Virus record (IMG/VR): IMGVR_UViG_3300035659_000112
Coordinates: 1 to 21,840 of that record
Direction: 5' to 3' (one strand)
Source of the DNA: a virus
DNA length: 21,840 nucleotides
Shown here: positions 1 to 7,400 of the stretch, in pieces
How positions within the stretch are numbered: position 1 is the stretch's first letter
How the letters are laid out: every line of letters begins with the position of its first letter
Notes under the pieces: generated by a model
What the model saw: the letters and a program-made list of their open reading frames with translations, nothing else
Databases searched by the model: none
Told to the model about the DNA's origin: nothing
Translations under genes and position numbers: made by a program

Positions 1-113
1 TGATCCTTCAGTTTCGCGCCCATGGTGTCCACTACGGCCTTCATTACCGCGTTGCACAGGCTTGTTACTGAGTCATCGCTTCGCATGGCGTCAATCGTTC
101 TCGTCGTCTGCAT
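1..113 (-). CDS. Hypothetical phage protein, N-terminal part only
   Basis: The reading frame starts with ATG at 113 and runs off the left edge after 37 codons. A good ribosome site (AAGGAG) lies 5 bases before the start. It overlaps the end of the preceding gene by about 23 bases, which is typical of this compact genome. The visible peptide begins MQTTRTIDAMRSDDSV and is mostly helical in composition, with no signal peptide or recognisable motif. It is the third gene of the unit driven by the promoter at 1109-1137. Function unknown. Confidence 0.6.
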   Translation of the reverse strand, partial: MQTTRTIDAMRSDDSVTSLCNAVMKAVVDTMGAKLKD

Positions 114-312
114 GTTGTCTCCTTGGTGAAATGTTCGGGCAACCTGTCTCGTGACAAGCCTTGCCCATGATGATTACCACTTCGCATTGACTGCAACCGA
201 CGCGCATATACCACCGGGCATTTACGCGCTGGAGTGCGCTCTTGTCGAATCCATTGGCCTTATATCGTTCGATTGCTTCCTCCAACTGCTCTATCCTTTT
301 CTTATGAGTCAT
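91..312 (-). CDS. Small Cys4 (putative zinc-binding) phage protein
   Basis: A 73-residue protein with an AAGGAG ribosome site 7 bases before its ATG. An N-terminal charged helix (about residues 4-20) is followed by a compact cysteine cluster: C40 and C43 (CSQC), then C53, H54 and C58 in the run ACHETGCPN. That spacing suggests a small zinc-binding knuckle. Similar small proteins with a CxxC...CHExGC pattern are, from memory, common as uncharacterised phage accessory proteins. It follows the 206-residue gene at 400-1020 and is separated from it by a strong hairpin. Function is not known; binding of zinc is inferred from the cysteines only. Confidence 0.75.
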   Translation of the reverse strand: MTHKKRIEQLEEAIERYKANGFDKSALQRVNARWYMRVGCSQCEVVIIMGKACHETGCPNISPRRQHADDEND

Positions 313-330
313 CTGGTTCTCCTTTCTGTG

Positions 331-364
331 GGGCCGGGGAAGCTGCTGCCTTCCCCTGTGGCCC
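331..364 (-). promoter_or_regulatory. Intercistronic hairpin just upstream of a ribosome site
   Basis: GGGGCCGGGGAAG-type arms pair with CTTCCCC and GGCCC: 331-342 pairs with 350-364, giving 12 base pairs with a three-base bulge (357-359) and a seven-base loop. It has no T-tract, so it is probably not an intrinsic terminator. It ends only a few bases before the ribosome site of the 91-312 gene and could affect message stability or translation. Confidence 0.6.
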
Positions 365-399
365 GTTGTTCGTTTGTGGTGAATGAGTACCCTGCTCGA

Positions 400-1020
400 T
401 CAGTCGTTCATTACGATTATCGTGCGCGAGGCGTTCTCATTATTGTATATGGTGGTAATGTCGGTAGCCGCGGCCTGTGTGAACGTCTCAAGAATGTCCT
501 CGTCTTGATTGACAAGCAGGAAGCGCACCGGCCACGTATTTCGGTCAACTGGGAACCGGATGTCGCTGGCGTCAACTATCACTGCCGTGCCACGGTAGGC
601 ACCGACCTCAAGAGCCATTGAGTACACGCGAAACGTCTGCGGCTTTGGCGACGCCGCAGTCGGTGTCACTGGTGCCACGTATATCCGCGCATTGGTGCTG
701 TACACCTTGAAGTCCGATGCCCATTGAGAATGCGAGCGCGTCGTCTTCAGAAAAACAACCATGTCCGCTGGCTGGTTGCCGCAGTATGCAGCATCCGACT
801 CGTGAATGTTACCGGCCAGATACTGATCCGCAATGCGCTGGCAAAGGGCTGTGTCGTGTTGCGCGTCCGTTACCATATGCAAGCCGACATTGTACCACCG
901 GCCTTCACCACGGTGAATGTAGCAGTATAGGTGACCCGCTGGGGCTACCACCACTGCTCTGCGGCTACTGTCACTTGGGATATGCTTTGCTACTGCTGCT
1001 GTCGTTGTCGCTGTTCTCAT
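400..1020 (-). CDS. Hypothetical phage protein, 206 residues
   Basis: First gene after the consensus promoter at 1109-1137. An upstream in-frame ATG at 1137 overlaps the -35 box, so the ATG at 1020 with AAGGAG 7-8 bases upstream is chosen. The protein begins MRTATTTAAVAKHIPSDSS. It has a short Ala/Thr-rich N-terminus, a middle part with scattered aromatic residues and cysteines (C32, C60, C80), and a beta-rich C-terminal half. There is no clear signal peptide, transmembrane segment or motif that I recognise. Its long leader contains two near-identical GC hairpins. It lies beyond the terminator of the structural operon, so it belongs to a separate unit. Function unknown. Confidence 0.7.
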   Translation of the reverse strand: MRTATTTAAVAKHIPSDSSRRAVVVAPAGHLYCYIHRGEGRWYNVGLHMVTDAQHDTALCQRIADQYLAGNIHESDAAYCGNQPADMVVFLKTTRSHSQWASDFKVYSTNARIYVAPVTPTAASPKPQTFRVYSMALEVGAYRGTAVIVDASDIRFPVDRNTWPVRFLLVNQDEDILETFTQAAATDITTIYNNENASRTIIVMND

Positions 1021-1034
1021 CTTCGCTCTCCTTC

Positions 1035-1075
1035 GCCCCCTGTGGGGGCCTTTGTTATCGTCCCCCTGTGGGGAC
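1035..1075 (-). promoter_or_regulatory. Twin GC hairpins in the leader of the 400-1020 gene
   Basis: Two near-identical hairpins lie in the 5' leader. One is GCCCCC-TGT-GGGGGC at 1035-1049, the other GTCCCC-CTGT-GGGGAC at 1060-1075; each has a 6-bp stem. The nearer one directly abuts the ribosome site (1028-1033). No T-tract follows either. They could control translation or protect the transcript. Confidence 0.6.
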
Positions 1076-1108
1076 TGGGTTCTGGGGCCTATTGGCCTCA
1101 ACACCACT

Positions 1109-1137
1109 ATTATAGCAACTTCTATAGCGAATGTCAA
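1109..1137 (-). promoter_or_regulatory. Consensus sigma-70 promoter
   Basis: On the minus strand TTGACA (1132-1137) is followed after exactly 17 bases by TATAAT (1109-1114), with TGC before the -10 box (extended -10). Transcription would start near 1102 and read into the 206-residue gene at 1020. Both hexamers match the consensus perfectly. Confidence 0.9.
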
Positions 1138-1234
1138 GTCTGGCTGATTCTGGCTGTTTCACTGGCCCTACGACCTCCATGTATACTGGACAATGCTACC
1201 TGACGTTTACCCGTGGCCGTCGTGCTTTTTCCCC

Positions 1235-1271
1235 GGAAAATGCAACGGGCACGGATTTTCACCCGTGCCCG
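1235..1271 (-). terminator. Probable intrinsic terminator of the structural/lysis operon
   Basis: A perfect 9-bp stem (CGGGCACGG at 1246-1254 with CCGTGCCCG at 1263-1271) has an 8-base loop. On the minus strand it is followed by an imperfect T-rich tail (TTGCATTTT). It sits after the last lysis-region gene (stop at 1305) and before the next promoter, as expected for the end of the long operon. The tail is not perfect, so some readthrough is likely. Confidence 0.7.
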
Positions 1272-1304
1272 CTGAGTATACGACCGCGATGCTTTTCCTG
1301 AGTC

Positions 1305-1535
1305 TTACAACTCGGTCGGGATGTTGTTCACGGCGTTCGTGATGTCGGTCTCGTGAATGATGATCTGGTTCGTGATCTGGTCACGGGCACCGATGATATA
1401 CTCGGCCACCGATGGCCACTTGCGTGATGCTGCAAGAGCAATCGCAAGCGTGATCGCAATCAGCCATGGCACGATCTTTTTCTGCAACCACCGCTTCACA
1501 TATGGAGCGGCCTTTTTCAGTATCACTTCCCACAT
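1305..1535 (-). CDS. Small single-pass membrane protein of the lysis cassette
   Basis: A 76-residue protein with an AGGAG site only 4 bases from ATG. Residues 1-20 are basic and amphipathic (KKAAPYVKRWLQKK), residues about 20-37 form one hydrophobic segment (IVPWLIAITLAIALAA), and the C-terminal half is soluble and rich in Ile, Thr and Asn. It is the last gene before the terminator and follows the holin candidate by 7 bases. Size, topology and position suggest a second holin, an antiholin or a pinholin-like protein, but no family is recognised. Confidence 0.65.
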   Translation of the reverse strand: MWEVILKKAAPYVKRWLQKKIVPWLIAITLAIALAASRKWPSVAEYIIGARDQITNQIIIHETDITNAVNNIPTEL

Positions 1536-1542
1536 ACATCTC

Positions 1543-1851
1543 CTATCGTTTCCTGTTACGAATCTTGCTCACGATCCTTTCAGCGACCCATTCGCTCACA
1601 ATGGTCGTGGCAAACACTTTGTACCACATGCCCAGCGATTTCGAGTACATCATTTCCATGACTGCGCTCGCGCACAACGTCATGCAAAGAATGAATACGC
1701 ACGCGGGCCTCACGTATGCACGTACATCATCTTCTGATGCCGCTGTCCACTCGCTGAGAGCTTGCAACGATTCGGGCTTGTCGGCTGGCATGGTCGTGCA
1801 TTGCTTTCCGACATGCGAGCCATACTTCGGTTCGAGCCTGTCATCACTCAT
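1543..1851 (-). CDS. Putative holin
   Basis: A 102-residue protein with a charged N-terminal 45 residues, a hydrophobic segment at about 48-68 (VRPACVFILCMTLCASAV), a short loop, and a second weaker hydrophobic segment at about 74-90. The second ends in SEWVAERIVSK and the protein closes with a basic tail (KIRNRKR). Two membrane segments with a W-x-x-ER pattern and a basic C-terminus are common in phage holins that form the pores of lysis. Its ATG overlaps the stop of the preceding lipoprotein gene (ATGA at 1848-1851), so the two are translationally coupled. The identity rests on topology and position, not on a recognised family. Confidence 0.6.
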   Translation of the reverse strand: MSDDRLEPKYGSHVGKQCTTMPADKPESLQALSEWTAASEDDVRAYVRPACVFILCMTLCASAVMEMMYSKSLGMWYKVFATTIVSEWVAERIVSKIRNRKR

Positions 1852-2141
1852 GGCCGTGCCATAGTCACGGAATGATACACTATGCTACCCACGTCCCACG
1901 GTAGCAGTATCGTGTCGGTGGTCGCTGTCACTGGAATATCGGCCACCAGCGGCACCAGCCACCAGCGTGAAACGCCGTACTCTTGATCGTAAACGTATGG
2001 CACGAGTCCGACTTCTGCCACCGTGGGCTGATACACCGAATCCACGATGCCGTCTAACCGGGCCGATACCCCTAACGCTGTCCCGCATCCTTGCAGCAGC
2101 ATCAGGCACAACATGCACGCAATCGTCGCTATCGTTTTCAC
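1848..2141 (-). CDS. YceK/YidQ-like lipoprotein, possible Rz1-type spanin
   Basis: A GTG start at 2141 with GGAG 5 bases upstream gives a 97-residue protein. It begins with a lipoprotein signal (MKTIATIACMLCLMLLQGC) with the lipobox LQGC and lipidation expected on C19. The rest resembles the YceK/YidQ lipoprotein family: a run near residues 61-83 (WWLVPLVADIPVTATTDTILL) followed by PWD matches the family's hydrophobic strand ending in DTLLLPYD. In phages, small lipoproteins beside a holin usually act as outer-membrane spanins (Rz1) during lysis. No obvious inner-membrane partner overlaps it, so the spanin role is inferred from position. Its stop overlaps the holin start. Confidence 0.7.
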   Translation of the reverse strand: MKTIATIACMLCLMLLQGCGTALGVSARLDGIVDSVYQPTVAEVGLVPYVYDQEYGVSRWWLVPLVADIPVTATTDTILLPWDVGSIVYHSVTMARP

Positions 2142-2149
2142 GGTTCTCC

Positions 2150-3010
2150 TTATGGTAGTCTGTCAATCAGTACAGCCCTATGATCGGGCCGAATTTTCCA
2201 CGTCACTGTCATCATCGGAGACCGGGGCGGTGACTGCCGCCACGAGTCCGTATCTTCTGACCGCAGAAAGTCCGCGACCGTCTGCCGCAGTTCGTTCGCA
2301 AGGTGCAGTGCCTTGCCCTGTGGGCTGTCAATCTTCGAGCACGGTTCATAGGCCCGGCCTATCACATCGATTGCCCGTTGCGAGAATACCGACAACCCAT
2401 CTGTATGCAATGTACCGTATCCACCGTGAGAGTAGTCACAGCAGTCGGCGAAAGCAATCTGCCGTGCGGAACATGCTGCGATCACGGCCACATTGTCCAT
2501 CCCGGCGAACGCCTTCTGACAGGCAACGTCCGATTCTTGCGCCATGTCCTCATCGAACACGTCACCCACGGTCTTTGGTACGCCGGGCAGTCGTTTCTTG
2601 AATCCGCTGGCCTTCTTCGTCGCCCGACCGGCGAAGCATGCGTCCATGAGTATCGTTACCGCGCCACACCGCTTCTGCAATGGGGCAATGATCTGCTCTA
2701 CATACTGATCGAGCGGGATGCAGTTCTCCTTGTTCCCTAACCACAAGTACCACGTCTTCTTGTCCCGCGACAAAAGCCCATGATGCGAATGATGCAGGAT
2801 GGCATTGGCGCTGCCGTACAGCCTGTCTTTCGCAATCACAATCGACTGCATGGTCACCACGTCGCCAGTCAATACATCGGCCTGATATTGCCGCTCCTTG
2901 TACAAACGGCACATCGCCAGTACATCTTGGCGACATGCTGGCAACGGGCACTCCACTGATTCTGGGCCTACACCTAACACCCGGATGTCGGTTCGTGTTG
3001 TGCTTTTCAT
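2150..3010 (-). CDS. Caspase-like (C14/metacaspase-type) cysteine protease
   Basis: The start is ATG at 3010, overlapping the previous stop (ATGA at 3007-3010); a longer frame from 3103 would run 97 bases into that gene. The 286-residue protein has the caspase-fold order. A first strand (RVLGVG, 9-15) is followed by a helix (DVLAMCRLYKERQY). The catalytic His motif ILHHSHHG (71-78) puts H77 in the place of the usual SGHG His. The catalytic Cys strand VTILMDACFAG (118-128) gives C125. A p10-like strand VAVIAACSARQIAFAD (174-189) matches the family's ..SA..Q.A.E pattern. No signal peptide or fused effector domain is present, so it probably acts in the cytoplasm. It lies between two lipoprotein genes in the lysis cassette. 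Catalysis, specificity and role are inferred; an orthocaspase-like protease with Arg/Lys or Asp preference is possible. Confidence 0.75.
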   Translation of the reverse strand: MKSTTRTDIRVLGVGPESVECPLPACRQDVLAMCRLYKERQYQADVLTGDVVTMQSIVIAKDRLYGSANAILHHSHHGLLSRDKKTWYLWLGNKENCIPLDQYVEQIIAPLQKRCGAVTILMDACFAGRATKKASGFKKRLPGVPKTVGDVFDEDMAQESDVACQKAFAGMDNVAVIAACSARQIAFADCCDYSHGGYGTLHTDGLSVFSQRAIDVIGRAYEPCSKIDSPQGKALHLANELRQTVADFLRSEDTDSWRQSPPRSPMMTVTWKIRPDHRAVLIDRLP

Positions 3011-3540
3011 AGCTTGTTGCCTGCCCCACCGGCCACCTGCCCGATGAATGACATGATACCGCTTGCAGTGTTCCACATGCCGCCAAACAGTGAACCGAGC
3101 CAATCGCTGTTGCTTGTCTTTACCCGCATCACGATCTTGCCGGTTCGGGGATCATACGTCACTTCCCTCTCGATGTCTGCCGGGCCTTTACAGCATACCG
3201 TGCCTACAGTGAGAAGGCGAACCACGTCCGCTGCTGGATTCTGGTCATCCTCCATGAAGCCGTCTGCCGGGTCTTGTACATCTGGGTCAATCGTGGCCAT
3301 GAGCCGGGCTTCCTTCGCCTGTAGCTGCCGATCTCTGCCACATAGGGCTGGTAATGCGCGTTCGACCGTGTTCGTCGTTTCTACAGGGTACTCGATCCAC
3401 TGGGCACTCGACGTGGCCTTTGTCAATGCCGAGCATCCGCAGAAGCATAGCAAGCTCATGGCTGCTATGACCGACGCGGTGCATAGGCGGGGGGGGCGGT
3501 TATTGGTCATGCACTGTGGGGATGTTTCGTTCGTGGTCAT
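3007..3540 (-). CDS. Putative lipoprotein of the lysis cassette
   Basis: A 177-residue protein starting at 3540 with GAGG 5 bases upstream. A basic N-terminal stretch (residues 1-20) precedes a hydrophobic segment (about 21-35, ASVIAAMSLLCFCG) ending at C36, a non-canonical lipobox. Residues 75-130 include acidic and Asp/Pro-rich runs. The C-terminal 30 residues (WLGSLFGGMWNTASGIMSF onward) are Gly-rich and amphipathic and may associate with membrane. It is coupled to the caspase-like gene by an ATGA overlap, which suggests the two are made together. An eight-base C tract lies early in the gene. No family is recognised; the function is unknown. Confidence 0.65.
   Translation of the reverse strand: MTTNETSPQCMTNNRPPRLCTASVIAAMSLLCFCGCSALTKATSSAQWIEYPVETTNTVERALPALCGRDRQLQAKEARLMATIDPDVQDPADGFMEDDQNPAADVVRLLTVGTVCCKGPADIEREVTYDPRTGKIVMRVKTSNSDWLGSLFGGMWNTASGIMSFIGQVAGGAGNKL
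3489..3496 (-). repeat. Homopolymer of 8 C (8 G on the plus strand) inside a lipoprotein gene
   Basis: Eight consecutive G on the plus strand, read as CGC CCC CCC CGC (residues 15-18 region) in the lipoprotein gene. It lies between the start codon and the export signal, so a change of one base would put the rest out of frame. Runs of this length are typical contingency loci. Confidence 0.8.
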
Positions 3541-3547
3541 AGCAGCC

Positions 3548-3910
3548 TCATTTCTGAAGTGATTTCACGTCGCTGGACACAATCAGATTCTTCAATGCCA
3601 ATACCTGCGCAGCCATCTCGCGTACCTGCCTGTCACTGTGGCTTTCGATATATACTGCACTGAGTAGCAACGCCGCGATTATCCCTACCCCTACGGCCTT
3701 GACTGTTTTCCAGTCGCGCCGCTGTTTCACAAGCATGCCTATGACAGTATTCGCATACACGCTTGAGTCGATGTCCAGTGGATTGTCAGGCACGCCTAAC
3801 ACCTTGGCGATTCTGTCCACGCGCTCAACCAATGGTGCATGCTCAATGCACACCGTGCTTTCCACTTCGCATTGTTGTCTATCGTTCGACATCATGGTCT
3901 CCGTCGTCAT
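3548..3910 (-). CDS. Small membrane protein with one transmembrane segment
   Basis: A 120-residue protein with GGAGG 10 bases before ATG. A soluble N-terminal domain (1-68) holds a helix that may coil (HAPLVERVDRIAKVLGV). One strong transmembrane segment follows at about 71-88 (AVGVGIIAALLLSAVYI), then a helical C-terminal tail (VREMAAQVLALKNLIVSS). The layout is like XhlA-type or Rz-type membrane-tethered helix proteins: if the C-terminal helix faces the periplasm it could pair with a lipoprotein as an inner-membrane spanin. That is inference from topology; no family is recognised. Confidence 0.65.
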   Translation of the reverse strand: MTTETMMSNDRQQCEVESTVCIEHAPLVERVDRIAKVLGVPDNPLDIDSSVYANTVIGMLVKQRRDWKTVKAVGVGIIAALLLSAVYIESHSDRQVREMAAQVLALKNLIVSSDVKSLQK

Positions 3911-3913
3911 GCG

Positions 3914-4408
3914 TTATAGTCCTCCACCTTGAACCTCAACATGCTTGAGCGTCATGCCAATTTTCATGAGCCGGTCAAACAGTTCCTTGACCGTGTTTGT
4001 CTGATGCCATCCTAATTGTTCACCGGTCATCTGTGACAGTGCGACGGTATCAGCAGTTCCTATCGTCACGGGCTGCGGTTCATAACTGTACGCAGTCACA
4101 TCATTTGTGCTCACCACTGACCGCACGACCATCGAGTCCGTGTAGAATGTGTTCGTGACCGATCCCTCCACGTATAAGTTAGTCACTGCATTCTTCACAA
4201 AGCACATCTCGTTATTCGTCGTCACCACATCGCGAATCACATACGCACTTTGCTGCCATACTTCGCATGCGAACGCCGGGGCAAATGCGATCTTGAATGA
4301 CAGCATGGTCATGCTGTTCGGCTGCGGTACGCCGCCTATCTGGTACTCGGCAAGTACCGAGCTTGCCACAATCATCATCACTGCTGATAGCAAAGACATT
4401 GTCTTCAT
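3914..4408 (-). CDS. Secreted phage protein of unknown function
   Basis: A 164-residue protein with AGGGAG upstream of ATG at 4408, 9 bases after the fibre stop. It has a clear Sec signal peptide (MKTMSLLSAVMMIVASSVLA, likely cut after A20). The mature part is Thr/Asn/Val-rich and beta-like, with repeated short phrases such as TTNNE, VTNLY, SVTNT and STNDV at about 63-104, then a helix near the end (NTVKELFDRLMKIGM). The vocabulary resembles that of the fibre gene upstream, so it may be a fibre partner, chaperone or surface protein. Cysteines at 48 and 69 could form a disulfide after export. Confidence 0.65.
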   Translation of the reverse strand: MKTMSLLSAVMMIVASSVLAEYQIGGVPQPNSMTMLSFKIAFAPAFACEVWQQSAYVIRDVVTTNNEMCFVKNAVTNLYVEGSVTNTFYTDSMVVRSVVSTNDVTAYSYEPQPVTIGTADTVALSQMTGEQLGWHQTNTVKELFDRLMKIGMTLKHVEVQGGGL

Positions 4409-4417
4409 GAGTCTCCC

Positions 4418-7400
4418 TTACTTTTTTTCGACCACGAGTGAACATGGTCCAAAGGTTATCGTTTTTGCATTGGTAGTGAACTGTCTAACATATATGCCGA
4501 CATGCGTATTCGCATTCATTGGCGTTACACCTTCAATGGCAATCTGCATCGGCGCATTAGGATTCACGAATCGTTTCGAGAATTGCGGTATGTACACGTC
4601 GCCGATGAATACCGCGAGTTCGTAGTCGACCACGCTTGATGAAGTGTCGAGCGTGAAATTGCCGGATATTCTATATATGCCTTGTTTCTTTGGTTGCAGT
4701 TGTGCAATGAACTGGTAGGTCGGTACATTCGTAGGCGGGTACATCTGCATCCACGTTTCATCCGCTGGAGTCTTCTCCCATCCTGTATGCGCGTACTCGT
4801 GAAAGTTCGTAAACAAAATCCATACGCCGTTTGCAGGCAATGAATACGTGACACCGTCGGAAAGCATGCCTGTGCGCCATAGGTTAGCGTATACATACAG
4901 ATTGCTAAAGATATGGTACTGGTTCATATCCATGTTGCCTGTCATTGGCAATAAACCATCGCGCCTCAAGTATGTCGAATTCACGAATGGCCGTTCTACT
5001 TCAACAGTGTAGTTCACATTCACCACATCGTTACTGTGTTGCGAACCACTTTCGGGATTGCCTACGTGCAGTGGCGCGAGCTTCCCGGATGCGCTTGACG
5101 CCGCGTTCGTGAACACCGCCATGCCACCGCCGGGCACAATAGCGGACGCTGGATCGTACACATTGGCGATTGAGTATCGAGACACATTGTCCAAGAACAC
5201 TATCGACGGGCCGGTCATCGCAGGCGAATCGGCCAACAGTGTCACCTTGTTCGTGGCCGTGTCGGCGTTTCCTGTTCTTGCCGTGACAGCCTTCGCGTAT
5301 AGTGGTGCATAGGTGAATGCAATTGCCGCATCAGGCGCGTAACCATACCCGGTCATAGATAGAAGGTGCAACCCGTCATTGTACCTGTTGACTATGGACA
5401 CAATGCTACCCAGTGTATACATGTCCAAATAAGGGCCTGCGCCCATCAATACCTGATCGGCCTTGAGCCTGACATTCTGATTCATCGTCGGATTCGTAAC
5501 CATCAATCCTCTTGCGAATGACGTTTTCAATTCTATGCTGTTCGTGAGCACATTATAATTCACCGCGCAGAAGCCCTTCTTGTTCTCGATGCCTTCGTCT
5601 GCGTCTGCTACATACAGCCGTGCATATGCACTGCCATATACTTTTCCACTGCCGGTTTTCACGCTCAAGCCTTGACCGTACTTTCCTACTAAGGTCACAG
5701 TCTCCCCCCAGTTGTCCCAGTCAATATACGGGCCGCATCCGAATGTCGCGCCGTCCGTCGTGCCCAGCCATAGATTCATACTCGGGTGCGCTATGTTTGT
5801 CAAGCCTAAGTTCGTGAACCATGCCGTACCGCCGCTGGACAATTTGGAAGCAGTAGCGAGTTGCACTTCGTTTGTCACGCAACGATAGTTCATGAGGCAA
5901 TCGCCTTTTCTATTCCATGATCCTTCATCCGCGTCTGCCGCATACACTCTGCACAAGCCTGTATATTCAGTCAAGGTCTTTCCCAGTCCGTTCATGAATA
6001 TCAAGCCCATACCTGATCTGCTGGCAATCGAGAAGTTATTGCCCCACACATTGAAGTCCATCCATGACCCGTTGCCTGATGTCGTATACGTGCTGCCCAG
6101 TCGCAAGCTCACCATGTCTTGAGCATAGTTCGTTATCGTGAATGTGCCATCCACACTTTCACCCACTGATGTTATTCTGTTTGACAAATCCGTCTCTACC
6201 CATGATGCCCGATTCGATTCGGCGACTATCTGGTTCGACAAGCTGCCATCTATCCAAGCCGTGAGATTCGATATAGCAACAATCTGGTTCGATAGACTTC
6301 CATCTACCCATGCTGTCGTGTTCGATAGTCCGACTACCTGATTCGACAAGCTGGTCTCCACCCATGCGGCCCTGTTCGATTCGGCTACTACCTGATTCGA
6401 TATGCTGCCGTCTACTATCGCGAACGCATTCGATACTGCAATGATCTGATTCGATAAACTTCCGTCCACCCTTGAAAGCATGTTCGACAATGCGACAATT
6501 TGATTCGATACTGATGTCTCTACCCATGCAGCCCTATTCGATTCTGCCACAACCTGATTCGATATGCTACCGTCCACCCATGATGTCCGGTTCGATAGTG
6601 CAATTACCTGATTCGATATGCTTGTGTCCACTACCGCCATTGTATTCGACAATGCTGCCAACTGATTCGAGACCGAGCCGATCTGATTCGATAGACTTGT
6701 TTCTACCCACGAGGCACGGTTCGATTCCGATACGATCTGATTCGATATGCTGCCGTCTATCCACGCCATTGTATTCGACAATGCGCTCACCTGATTCGAT
6801 ACCGCTACCGTCTGATTCGACAGTGATGCCTCCACCACAGAAGCACGATTGCTTTCAGCGAGTATCTGATTCGAGAGCGAATGCGTAATGCCCGCATAGG
6901 TGCCGGACACCGCCACGATTGTATTCGATAGCGTGCCTTCAGTCCATGATGCTCTGTTCGATTCTATTATCACCATGTTCGATACGCCACCAATAGCAGT
7001 CGTGAACTCGTTCGACAAGAATGTTTCAACCCATGCCGCTCGGTTGCTTTCGGCCACAACCTGATTCGATACGCTGCCGTCTACAAGCGCGCACGTATTT
7101 GACACCGATACGATCTGGTTCGACATGTATGTCTCCACCCACGAGGCGCGATTGCTTTCGGCCACAACCTGATTCGACAAACTACCGTCAACGAGCGCGC
7201 AGCTATTCGATAGAGCGACTATCTGATTCGACACGTTCGCCTCGACCCATGAAGCGCGGTTGCTTTCCGCTACCACTTGATTCGATATGCTGCCTGATAC
7301 GAGCGCGGCACCGTTCGACACGGCAACGATCTGGTTCGACAAGCTCGTCTCCACAGTCGTTGCTCGATTCGATTCAGCCGACGTGCTGGTTGTCGATGCT

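Noticed and set aside
151-621. Plus-strand open frame of 156 codons
   Set aside because: It lies opposite two minus-strand genes with good ribosome sites and has no ribosome site or family resemblance of its own.
1055-1180. 41-codon frame across the promoter at 1109-1137
   Set aside because: It starts upstream of a perfect promoter and covers both promoter boxes and a leader hairpin; probably chance.
2150-3103. Longer protease start at 3103
   Set aside because: It would overlap the lipoprotein by 97 bases and add 31 basic residues of a shadow frame, while ATG 3010 is tightly coupled to the previous stop.
6170-7372. CRISPR array
   Set aside because: The repeats are in-frame coding units of 54 bp with no spacers, and there are no cas genes.
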